A program made the translations under genes and the position numbers. This document shows positions 1-5,179 of a stretch of DNA of 5,179 bases, piece after piece; within the stretch, counting starts at the first letter, position 1; every line of letters begins with the position of its first letter. Under the pieces are notes generated by a model. The model was not told the origin of the DNA. It saw only the letters and a list, made by a program, of their open reading frames with translations, and searched no databases. Source of the stretch: Gemmataceae bacterium (GTDB lineage Bacteria; Planctomycetota; Planctomycetia; Gemmatales; Gemmataceae); the NCBI GenBank assembly GCA_947490035.1, contig CANLGS010000372.1, positions 1-5,179 of the forward strand. Direction: 5' to 3'.

Positions 1-1617
1 ACCGGCGAGGGCAAGACCGTCAGCGCGGCGTCGCCCGCGTTCCTCAACGCGCTTTCCGGTAAGGGCGTCCACGTCACCACGGTCAACGACTACCTCGCCA
101 AGCGCGACGCCGAGTGGATCGGTCCCGTGTACGCGAAGTTGGGCATGACGGTCGGCGTGTTGCAACAGAAGATGGAGGAAGCCGACCGGGTCGTCGCGTA
201 CAAGGCCGACGTGACCTACGGCACCGCGGCCGAGTTCGGGTTCGACTTCCTGCGCGACCGGCTGAAGTTGCGCGGCGGGCAGGCGTCCGCGGCGCCGTTC
301 TGGTCCGCGTGGACCGGCGGCGGCGGCCGGATGGACCCGCGCGTGCAGCGGGGTCTCCACTACGCCATCGTGGACGAGGCCGACAGCATCTTCGTGGACG
401 AAGCGAAGACGCCGCTCATCATCGCCAACCCGACGCGACCGGCCGAGCCGGAAGAACAGGTCGTCTTCAAGTGGGCCGACGCGCTCGCTCGCGGGATGAC
501 GCGCGACGAACACTTCAGCATGAACGCGAAGAAGGACAAGATCGAACTGACCGACAGCGGCAAGCACCTCGTTCGCTATTCCAACCCGCCGACCGGCAAG
601 CACGCGAAGGCGATGGACAAGCTGCTCGAAGCGGTCGAGCGCGGGCTGCACGCGCACTACCGGTTCGCACGCGACCAGCACTACATGGTGAGCGGCGAGA
701 ACAAGATCGTCATCATCGACGAGGGCACCGGCCGCCCCATGCCCGACCGCCACTGGCGCGACGGGTTGCACCAGGCGGTCGAGGCGAAGGAGAAGGTGAC
801 GATCAACATGCCGAGTTCGCACGCGGCGCAGGTCACGTTCCAGAACTTCTACCGGCTGTACGAGAAGCTCGCGGGGATGTCCGGCACGCTGCTGCCGAAC
901 TTCTGGGAGATGCGGAAGGTGTACCGGCGGTGGACCTCGAAGGTGCCGACGAACAAGCCGAACCGCCGCGACGTGATGCCGGACGCGGTGTTCCCCACCG
1001 AGGACGCCAAGTTCGACGGCGTGGTGCGGAAGACGCAGGAGATGCTCGCGTCCGGGCGCCCGGTGTTGATCGGCACGCGCACCGTCGAGGCCTCAAAGAA
1101 GATCAGCACGAAGCTGACCGCCGTGGGCGTGCCGCACCGCGTGTTGAACGCGGAACAGAACCAGAACGAGGCGGAAGTAGTCGCGGGGGCCGGGCAGCCG
1201 AACACGGTAACGGTGGCGACGAACATGGCCGGTCGCGGCACCGATATCAAATTGGGCGCCGGTGTTGCCGCGAACGGCGGGCTGCACGTGATCGGCACGG
1301 AACGCCACGAGGCCGAGCGCATCGACCGGCAGTTGATCGGCCGGTCCGGGCGGCAGGGCGACCCCGGCAGCGCGCAGTTCATGCTCTCGCTGGAGGACCA
1401 GTTGCTCGAGGGGCTGGGGCGCGCGAAGCAGGACGAGTTAATGACGCTCGGGAAGTCCGGTGGCACGCAAAACTGGGACTCGTTCGCCCCGCTGTTCCGG
1501 CTGGCGCAGCGCCGCGTGGAAGCGCGACACTACCGGCAGCGGCTCGACCTGATGAACTACGACAAGCAGCGCCAGGAGATGCTACAGGACCTGGGCGCCG
1601 ACCCGTATGTGGATTGA
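1..1617 (+). CDS. SecA-family preprotein translocase ATPase, short form (5' end outside window)
   Basis: SecA is the cytoplasmic motor that pushes unfolded preproteins through the SecYEG channel using ATP. The visible 538 residues begin at Walker A (TGEGKT, residues 1-6). Then come VTTVNDYLAKRD, YGTAAEFGFDFLRD, the DEAD box (D125-E126-A127-D128) within VDEADSIFVDEAKTPLI, a preprotein-cross-linking domain, DGLHQAVEAKE, TFQNFYRLYEKLAGMSGT, ATNMAGRGTDI (residues 406-416) and QLIGRSGRQGDPGS (444-457, arginine-finger region). These are SecA-specific, so the family call is firm. After motif VI it keeps only the start of the helical scaffold (AQRRVEARHYRQRLDLMNYD) and stops. The helical wing, two-helix finger and C-terminal zinc tail of standard SecA (about 840-900 residues) are absent. 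With roughly 100 residues lost upstream, the full protein would be about 640. A Gly-rich insert sits near residues 91-112. It may be a paralogue rather than the housekeeping SecA, so no symbol is given. Confidence 0.93.
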   Translation, partial: TGEGKTVSAASPAFLNALSGKGVHVTTVNDYLAKRDAEWIGPVYAKLGMTVGVLQQKMEEADRVVAYKADVTYGTAAEFGFDFLRDRLKLRGGQASAAPFWSAWTGGGGRMDPRVQRGLHYAIVDEADSIFVDEAKTPLIIANPTRPAEPEEQVVFKWADALARGMTRDEHFSMNAKKDKIELTDSGKHLVRYSNPPTGKHAKAMDKLLEAVERGLHAHYRFARDQHYMVSGENKIVIIDEGTGRPMPDRHWRDGLHQAVEAKEKVTINMPSSHAAQVTFQNFYRLYEKLAGMSGTLLPNFWEMRKVYRRWTSKVPTNKPNRRDVMPDAVFPTEDAKFDGVVRKTQEMLASGRPVLIGTRTVEASKKISTKLTAVGVPHRVLNAEQNQNEAEVVAGAGQPNTVTVATNMAGRGTDIKLGAGVAANGGLHVIGTERHEAERIDRQLIGRSGRQGDPGSAQFMLSLEDQLLEGLGRAKQDELMTLGKSGGTQNWDSFAPLFRLAQRRVEARHYRQRLDLMNYDKQRQEMLQDLGADPYVD

Positions 1618-1768
1618 GTTGTTCTCCGCGGAGCGCGGGCAGGCCGCCCGTGCGGGCGCGGTTCGCCGGCTCGCGAACGATGAGTTCGGCCGGCTTGCAA
1701 GTCGTCTCGCCGCTCGAGGTATTCGGGCGCCCGCGAACCTTCTTTGCCCACGGACCCGTCTGGTGTAA
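1607..1768 (+). CDS. possible 53-residue ORF overlapping the secA-like stop (doubtful)
   Basis: An ATG at 1607 lies inside the last codons of the SecA-like gene, so the two frames overlap by 11 bases, an arrangement typical of translational coupling. The product would begin MWIELFSAERGQAARAG and look like a basic, helical, soluble peptide. G+C at third positions is high in about the first 28 codons and falls in the second half, so only the first part looks coding. No close Shine-Dalgarno is seen; the nearest purine run (AGGA at 1586-1589) is about 17 bases upstream. I do not recognise the protein. It could be a small coupled gene, a decayed remnant of a longer reading frame, or chance in GC-rich DNA. 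It does not resemble the missing SecA helical wing or finger. Confidence 0.2.
   Translation: MWIELFSAERGQAARAGAVRRLANDEFGRLASRLAARGIRAPANLLCPRTRLV
1633..1653 (+). terminator. GC-rich stem-loop after the SecA-like gene, possible terminator
   Basis: An 8-bp stem (GCGCGGGC with GCCCGTGC, one G-T wobble) closes a 5-base loop, AGGCC, starting 15 bases after the SecA-like stop codon. Position and stability fit transcription termination, but no T-run follows, so it is not a classical intrinsic terminator. It also lies inside the doubtful 53-codon ORF, and GC-rich DNA makes such stems easily by chance. Confidence 0.3.
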
Positions 1769-1902
1769 GAAGAGAGGGAAGGCGGGATTTCGTCAGAGTA
1801 GTTCTCGGTTCCCATTTGGGCCGGCTGGGTGTCGTTTCGGGTGTCGTGTCGCGATAATGGTCGCCAAGAAGCGGTTAGAAACAACTCAGAAATAAGCACT
1901 TT
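1769..1902. promoter_or_regulatory. tRNA upstream region with a weak candidate -10 element
   Basis: This stretch is noticeably richer in A+T than the flanking genes, as expected for a promoter-bearing spacer. GATAAT at 1853-1858 resembles a -10 hexamer and would give a leader of about 38 bases before the tRNA. No convincing -35 element sits 16-18 bases upstream. The immediate 5' flank (1876-1902) is A-rich. No other gene is supported here on either strand. Confidence 0.25.
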
Positions 1903-1976
1903 GCGCCCGTAGCTCAACTGGATAGAGCATCCGCCTTCTAAGCGGAAGCGTGTGGGTTCGATTCCCACCGGGCGTA
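1903..1976 (+). tRNA. tRNA-Arg (anticodon UCU)
   Basis: Decodes AGA (and AGG by wobble) as arginine. The cloverleaf folds fully. The acceptor stem is 1903-1909 with 1969-1975, seven pairs, the outermost being G-U. The D arm carries AGCTCAACTGGATAGAGC. The anticodon stem TCCGC/GCGGA (1930-1934, 1942-1946) closes a 7-base loop CTTCTAA with anticodon TCT at 1937-1939. The T arm is GTGGG-TTCGATT-CCCAC (1952-1968). The discriminator base is A1976 and no CCA is encoded (CTG follows), so CCA must be added after transcription. The variable loop is short (AGCGT, 1947-1951), as in class I tRNAs. AGA is rare in such GC-rich genes, which fits a single minor isoacceptor. Confidence 0.96.
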
Positions 1977-2022
1977 CTGACCGAAAACCCTGTCAGCCGA
2001 AGCGTTTCACGCTTACCCCGGT
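1977..2022 (+). other. 46-base spacer with two small hairpins between tRNA and next gene
   Basis: CTGAC (1977-1981) can pair with GTCAG (1992-1996), and AAGCGT (2000-2005) with ACGCTT (2009-2014) around a 3-base loop. A third stem, CCCGG/CCGGG (2017-2021 with 2028-2032), would wrap the candidate ATG at 2023. None is followed by a T-run. They could help tRNA 3' processing or stop transcription. The spacer has no clear Shine-Dalgarno or separate promoter for the downstream gene, so read-through from the tRNA is possible. Confidence 0.25.
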
Positions 2023-3174
2023 ATGCTCCGGGCGCGGCTTCCGAACGATGGTTTCGTGGAACCGACCTACGCCGAACCAGTGCAGTTGCAGACGCAGGCG
2101 GACATCGCCGTCGCGCTCACGGCGGCGATCACCAGTCGCATGAAGCCGGCCGCCGCGCCGCGCCGCGACCTGCGCCCGTCCACCGCCGTGTGGATGCTGC
2201 TCACCGGGGTCGGGGTCGCGTTCCTGCTGGTCGCCCTGGTCACCGACCTCGACTACCGCTGGGCGGCGGTCGCGGTTGGCGTCGCGCAGGTCGCGATCGG
2301 GTACGCGTGGATCGTCTGGCTGACGCACCGGCGCGACCCGCGGCGCGGGCTGGCGTGTGCCATCCCGCCGGCCACCTTCTTCTACCTCGCGCGGCGCAAG
2401 TACGCCAAGTTCCGCCCGCTCCGGTTCGTCCTCACCGGGGCCGCGCTCGCCGGTTTAGGCGCCGCCGCGCCGCCGCTGGCCGACCTCGCCCGGCCCCTCC
2501 TGGCGAAGCCCGTGGCCCCCACGCCGCCGCCGGACCCGGCCGCCGAATCGAAACTCGCGCGCCTGCGCCTGTACCGCGAGCAGCGCTCCTACGACTCGCT
2601 CCTCCAGTTGCTCGCGCTGCTCGTGAAGACCGACGCGCTCAAGTCCGTGGACGCGCCCGACCGGGCCGAACTCGCGGCCGAACTGGAAAGCCTCTGCGCG
2701 CACCCGCTGACCGAAGTGCGGATCGCCGCGATGCCCGCGTTCCAGTTGTGGGACCCCTCGCCCGACGCGGACCGCGCCCGGAAGGTGTGCCTGGACGCGA
2801 TCAAATCCCCGACCCAGGAGGAGCGCATGTGCGCGCTGCTGCTGCTGCCGCGGTGGAAGGACGCCGACTCCGCCCGCGCGGTGCAGTCGCGCATCGGCAC
2901 CGCCGGCAGCGAGACGAACCGGGCGAAGGCGTCGCTGATCGAGATCGGCGGCCCGCCGGCCGAGGAGACCGCGCTCGCGCTGCTCAAGCGCGCCGACGCC
3001 AACGACCAGACCACCCGGACGTGCGCAATCGACATCCTGGAACAGGTCGGCGGCGCCAAGGCCGCGGACGAGTTGCGCACCCACGCGATGGCGACCGAAC
3101 ACCAGACGGTGCGGAACCGCGCCCTCGGCGCCGTCATCGTGATCGAGGCCCGCCTCCGCAAGACTGGCCCGTGA
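2023..3174 (+). CDS. membrane protein with C-terminal HEAT-like helical repeats, function unknown
   Basis: A 383-residue protein whose specific role I do not recognise. The N-terminal part has three hydrophobic segments, roughly residues 55-73 (AVWMLLTGVGVAFLLVALV), 80-100 (starting WAAVAVGVAQVAIGYAW) and 133-152, with basic loops such as RRDPRRG and ARRKYAKFR between them. After a Pro-rich linker (about 163-173, PVAPTPPPDPA) comes an all-helical region to the end. Its units are about 37-40 residues with HEAT-type spacing (for example HPLTEVRIAAMPAF, ANDQTTRTCAIDILEQVGG, EHQTVRNRALGAV). HEAT repeats usually serve as protein-binding scaffolds, so a membrane-anchored scaffold is the reasonable guess. 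The start is uncertain: ATG 2023 has no clear Shine-Dalgarno and lies in a possible hairpin. GTG 2056 and ATG 2140 are in-frame alternatives; coding-like third positions before 2140 favour one of the upstream starts. It converges with the kinase/WD40 gene. Confidence 0.82.
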   Translation: MLRARLPNDGFVEPTYAEPVQLQTQADIAVALTAAITSRMKPAAAPRRDLRPSTAVWMLLTGVGVAFLLVALVTDLDYRWAAVAVGVAQVAIGYAWIVWLTHRRDPRRGLACAIPPATFFYLARRKYAKFRPLRFVLTGAALAGLGAAAPPLADLARPLLAKPVAPTPPPDPAAESKLARLRLYREQRSYDSLLQLLALLVKTDALKSVDAPDRAELAAELESLCAHPLTEVRIAAMPAFQLWDPSPDADRARKVCLDAIKSPTQEERMCALLLLPRWKDADSARAVQSRIGTAGSETNRAKASLIEIGGPPAEETALALLKRADANDQTTRTCAIDILEQVGGAKAADELRTHAMATEHQTVRNRALGAVIVIEARLRKTGP

Positions 3175-3190
3175 TGCGGCGGCCGGTTGG

Positions 3191-3324
3191 TCCGTTCTTG
3201 ACGAGCCGGAAGCGTGAGCGACGGATAAACAAATCCGTCCGTTCTTGACGGAGCGACGGATAAACAAATCCGTCCGTTCTTGACGGCGTGAGCGACGGAT
3301 AAACAAATCCGTCCGTTCTTGACG
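3191..3324 (+). repeat. array of 35-bp direct repeats with graded spacer deletions
   Basis: Three perfect copies of a 35-bp unit lie at 3216-3250, 3251-3285 and 3290-3324. Each starts GAGCGACGGATAAACAAA and ends TCCGTTCTTGACG. The sequence between units is the 12-mer AGCCGGAAGCGT before copy 1 (3204-3215), nothing between copies 1 and 2, only GCGT (3286-3289) between copies 2 and 3, and the full 12-mer again after copy 3 (3325-3336). Each unit contains its own hairpin, GACGGA-TAAACAAA-TCCGTC. Spacers are far too short and non-unique for CRISPR. From memory, similar GC-rich motifs recur across Gemmata-type genomes. It occupies the intergenic gap after the HEAT-like gene. Confidence 0.9.
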
Positions 3325-3381
3325 AGCCGGAAGCGTGAGCGACGGATTTGTTTATCCGTCGCTCACGCTTCCGGCTCGTCA
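3320..3381. repeat. 27-bp perfect inverted repeat, possible bidirectional terminator
   Basis: Positions 3320-3346 (starting TGACGAGCCGGAAGCG) are the exact reverse complement of 3355-3381, with the 8-base loop TTTGTTTA at 3347-3354. The left arm continues the direct-repeat array; the right arm is the same element in opposite orientation and carries the TGA stop of the minus-strand gene (3379-3381). The location between convergent genes and the very strong stem suggest transcription termination for both, though neither side has a T-run. It may equally be the full-length form of a dispersed repeat of which the array copies are shortened versions. Confidence 0.9.
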
Positions 3382-5040
3382 CTTCGCGTCCGGGTACTTC
3401 AACCGCCACACCTGCACCTTCCGGTTCGACGCGGCCGCGAGTACCGTGCGGTCGTCACTCAGGCACCACGTCGTCACGCCGCCGTCTCCCGCGACCTTGA
3501 GCTTCGACGCGCGAGGCACGAACTCGTCGTGGAACACCGAGAACGTGCCGGTCCCGCCGCTCTCGCACCGCAGCCGGTACTTCTGCTTCAGAAGCACGCC
3601 GTCGGACAGCTTCTTCATCGGGTCCACCACGTCCCCGGTCTTCGCGTCCCACGTGCCCACCTGCGACTCGGTCGTCACCGTGAGTCGCGCGGACGTTGGG
3701 TCGAACGTCAGCGTGCCGAGTTCCGCCCGGTCCCACGCGGGGCGCGTTCCCAGCCGCGTCGTGCGATCCAGTTTGCCGGTGTCCGCGTCCCACACGCGCA
3801 CCCGCGACTCGTCGCACAGCCCGACCACGTACCGCCCGTCCGGGGCGAACGCGAGCGCGCGAAACGTGGTGCCGTCCACGGCCAGTTCCGCGACCGTCGC
3901 GCCGGTGGTCAGGTTCCACAGCGTCGCCTTGCCGCCCATCGGCGGGCCGACGGCGCGCGTCAGGTCGCGGTTCACGTCCCAGGTGCGCCGGCGCGCCCCG
4001 AGTTCCATCGAAGTGACCTCGCGGTCGGCCGACTTCGCGCTGTTGATGCCGGCAGCGTCTTCCACGAGCGGTGGCAGCGAGTACACCCACACGCCGCCGC
4101 GGTCGGTCGCCTGCGGGTCGCGGTTGAACACCGTCAGCCGGTGGGACTCGGCGTGGTAGTGGAACTGCGTGACCTTCGGGTCGAGTTGCCCGCCGGGGAG
4201 CGTCGGCCCGCTCTTGAGCACGTACTCGCGCTTGCCGGTATTGATGTTCCACACGCCGACCAACACGTCCTTGCGGTCGGCGTTGGTGAGCAGCAGCGAT
4301 GGCTCGCCGGTGAGGAAACCGTAGACGCGGGCGGTGTCCGCGCCCGGCTCGAACTCGCGCGCCGGCAGGAACTCGACCGGCTTCGCCTGATACGTCTTCA
4401 CCCACGCGGTCAGTTCGTCCTCGTACAAGAAGCCGGCGCCCACGAGCGAGCCGAGCAGAACCAGAAAGCAGCCGTACCAGTACAGCCGCCGGAACGAGCG
4501 CCGCGGGCGCGACGGTCTGGCATTCTCGCGGCGCTTCGGTGCGGGCCGATGCTTCGGTCGGGGGCGCGGTGGCGGGGTCGGTTCAGGTTCGGGTTCGGGG
4601 TCCAGGTCGAACGGTTCCTGCGGCGGGGCGACGGGCTTCGCCTTCAGCGTCACGCGCCCGGCGGCCGGCGTGAACAGGCACGAACACCGCGGACACCGGA
4701 CGGGGTCGGTGCGCCCGGCCGTGGCCTGGAGCCGCGCCTTGCACACCGGGCAGACGAGGACTTCCGTCGGCGTCGCCTTCTCCACCGTGGTTTCGAGGAC
4801 GAACGCAGACACGGTCTTCGGCCCGCCGACCGTGGGCGGCGGTTCGTCCGGCGCCGCGAACGCCGCGAGCGCGTCAGCGAGGGCGCGGGCGTCGCGCGGC
4901 CGCCGGGTCGGATCGGCCGCGGCGCACGCACCGATCAGTTGACTCAGACCCGGCGGCACGCCCAGCGCGCGCAGCACGCGGTCGTAGTCGGCCGGCACGC
5001 CGGAGGTGAGTTGCCCGGTGAACATCTGGAACGCGAGCAC
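3379..5040 (-). CDS. 5'-truncated Ser/Thr kinase C-lobe / zinc ribbon / TM / WD40-like protein
   Basis: The open frame runs from 5082 back to the stop at 3379-3381; the first start codon in it is GTG at 5040 (553 residues, numbering used here). The frame upstream of and into the ORF reads DPCDDVHALGVLAFQMFTG, matching kinase subdomain IX, followed by LIGACAAADPTRRPRDA (subdomain XI). The ATP-binding lobe, HRD and DFG motifs are missing. Next are a zinc ribbon (C97/C100, C116/C119), a Pro/Glu-rich linker (about 137-183), a membrane helix (about 186-206, LYWYGCFLVLLGSLVGAGFL) and a WD40-like beta-propeller (about 230-549, with units ending VRVWDADTGK, VGTWDAKTGD and VQVWRLK). Kinase-TM-propeller fusions are typical of planctomycete signalling receptors. 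Without catalytic residues the product cannot phosphorylate. It is probably a decayed gene, though the remaining frame is intact and the GTG start has no visible Shine-Dalgarno. Confidence 0.8.
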   Translation of the reverse strand: MLAFQMFTGQLTSGVPADYDRVLRALGVPPGLSQLIGACAAADPTRRPRDARALADALAAFAAPDEPPPTVGGPKTVSAFVLETTVEKATPTEVLVCPVCKARLQATAGRTDPVRCPRCSCLFTPAAGRVTLKAKPVAPPQEPFDLDPEPEPEPTPPPRPRPKHRPAPKRRENARPSRPRRSFRRLYWYGCFLVLLGSLVGAGFLYEDELTAWVKTYQAKPVEFLPAREFEPGADTARVYGFLTGEPSLLLTNADRKDVLVGVWNINTGKREYVLKSGPTLPGGQLDPKVTQFHYHAESHRLTVFNRDPQATDRGGVWVYSLPPLVEDAAGINSAKSADREVTSMELGARRRTWDVNRDLTRAVGPPMGGKATLWNLTTGATVAELAVDGTTFRALAFAPDGRYVVGLCDESRVRVWDADTGKLDRTTRLGTRPAWDRAELGTLTFDPTSARLTVTTESQVGTWDAKTGDVVDPMKKLSDGVLLKQKYRLRCESGGTGTFSVFHDEFVPRASKLKVAGDGGVTTWCLSDDRTVLAAASNRKVQVWRLKYPDAK

Positions 5041-5179
5041 GCCCAGCGCGTGAACGTCGTCGCACGGGTCCGCCGGCGCGCCCTAGGCTGATCGGAAGTT
5101 GGGCTTTCGATGGAATTATTGGTTCGAGTTCGATCCCGTTTTTGGTTCACACGGCTCGTGAATTCCGCTGCTTTTCCAG
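5041..5179. other. junction where kinase homology ends; unassigned lower-GC sequence
   Basis: Minus-strand codons from 5082 to 5041 still fit the kinase (GAPADPCDDVHALG), but the next codon (5083-5085) is TAG. Upstream of it none of the three minus frames shows activation-loop or catalytic-loop sequence. By my count 5087-5179 has 46 G or C in 93 bases, against 32 in 40 for 5041-5080. This points to a rearrangement, an insertion boundary or a deletion breakpoint. I see no terminal inverted repeat, transposase fragment, RNA gene or convincing ORF in these last 93 bases, and the window ends before the cause can be identified. Confidence 0.6.

Noticed and set aside
114..1895. Long plus-strand frame of 593 codons overlapping the SecA-like gene
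   Set aside because: Arg/Gly/Ala-rich shadow frame of GC-rich coding DNA; the SecA motifs lie in the other frame.
1582..1968. Minus-strand open frame reading GIEPTRFRLEGGCSIQLSYG across the tRNA
   Set aside because: This is the antisense of the tRNA-Arg, a common false protein call; the rest of the frame runs through the spacer and the 3' end of the SecA-like gene.
1955..1976. tRNA 3' end as an attachment site for an integrated element
   Set aside because: No second copy of the tRNA 3' sequence and no integrase in the window.
3198..3229. Promoter made of TTGACG (-35) and GATAAA (-10) in repeat copy 1
   Set aside because: Spacing is 20 bases in copy 1, 8 in copy 2 and 12 in copy 3, so it is not kept; the hexamers are part of the repeat.
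3191..3381. CRISPR array
   Set aside because: Spacers are 0-12 bases and derived from one shared 12-mer; no unique spacers or cas genes.
5075..5087. Adjacent palindromes GGCGCGCC and CCTAGG as a sign of cloning vector sequence
   Set aside because: The first is native kinase codons (Gly-Ala-Pro region) and common in such GC-rich DNA; nothing else looks like vector. CCTAGG at the break point remains only a curiosity.
3319..5091. Long plus-strand frame of about 590 codons opposite the kinase/WD40 gene
   Set aside because: Antisense shadow with low-complexity Arg-rich composition; domain matches are all on the minus strand.
5121..5137. T-arm-like GGTTCGAGTTCGATCCC suggesting a second tRNA
   Set aside because: No acceptor, D or anticodon stems can be built around it; it is just repeated TTCGA.

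Overview
The window reads as GC-rich bacterial chromosome, most likely from a planctomycete of the Gemmataceae type. That placement is an inference. It rests on the very high G+C at third codon positions, a Ser/Thr kinase remnant joined through a zinc ribbon and one membrane helix to a WD40-like propeller, a multi-pass membrane protein with a HEAT-like tail, and a dispersed-type repeat of the 'GAGCCGGAAGCGTGAGCGACGG' kind (quoted here as the recurring motif, in two overlapping parts GAGCCGGAAGCG and GCGTGAGCGACGG).

Layout. (1) Positions 1-1617, plus strand: 3' part of a SecA-family ATPase gene, cut by the window edge exactly at its Walker A motif. It ends just after the first stretch of the helical scaffold domain, so the protein is much shorter than housekeeping SecA. 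(2) 1618-1902: spacer with a GC-rich hairpin just after the stop, a doubtful 53-codon ORF overlapping the secA-like 3' end, and an AT-richer leader to the tRNA. (3) 1903-1976, plus strand: tRNA-Arg with anticodon UCU. (4) 2023-3174, plus strand: membrane protein with three N-terminal hydrophobic segments and a helical-repeat (HEAT-like) C-terminal half. (5) 3191-3381: a compact array of direct repeats ending in a perfect 27-bp inverted repeat, filling the gap between two convergent genes. (6) 3379-5040 (homology to 5082), minus strand: C-lobe of a protein kinase, zinc ribbon, Pro/Glu-rich linker, one transmembrane helix and a WD40-like propeller; the N-terminal part of the kinase is missing. 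(7) 5083-5179: sequence of abruptly lower G+C that carries no recognisable continuation of the kinase.

The genes do not form an obvious pathway. The convergent pair (HEAT-like membrane protein and kinase/WD40 protein) share only the repeat block at their 3' ends. The most notable points are the short SecA-like motor, the repeat array with graded internal deletions and a flipped loop, and the abrupt loss of the kinase N-terminal half at about position 5083. I found no clear evidence of a new defence system, CRISPR array or complete mobile element.
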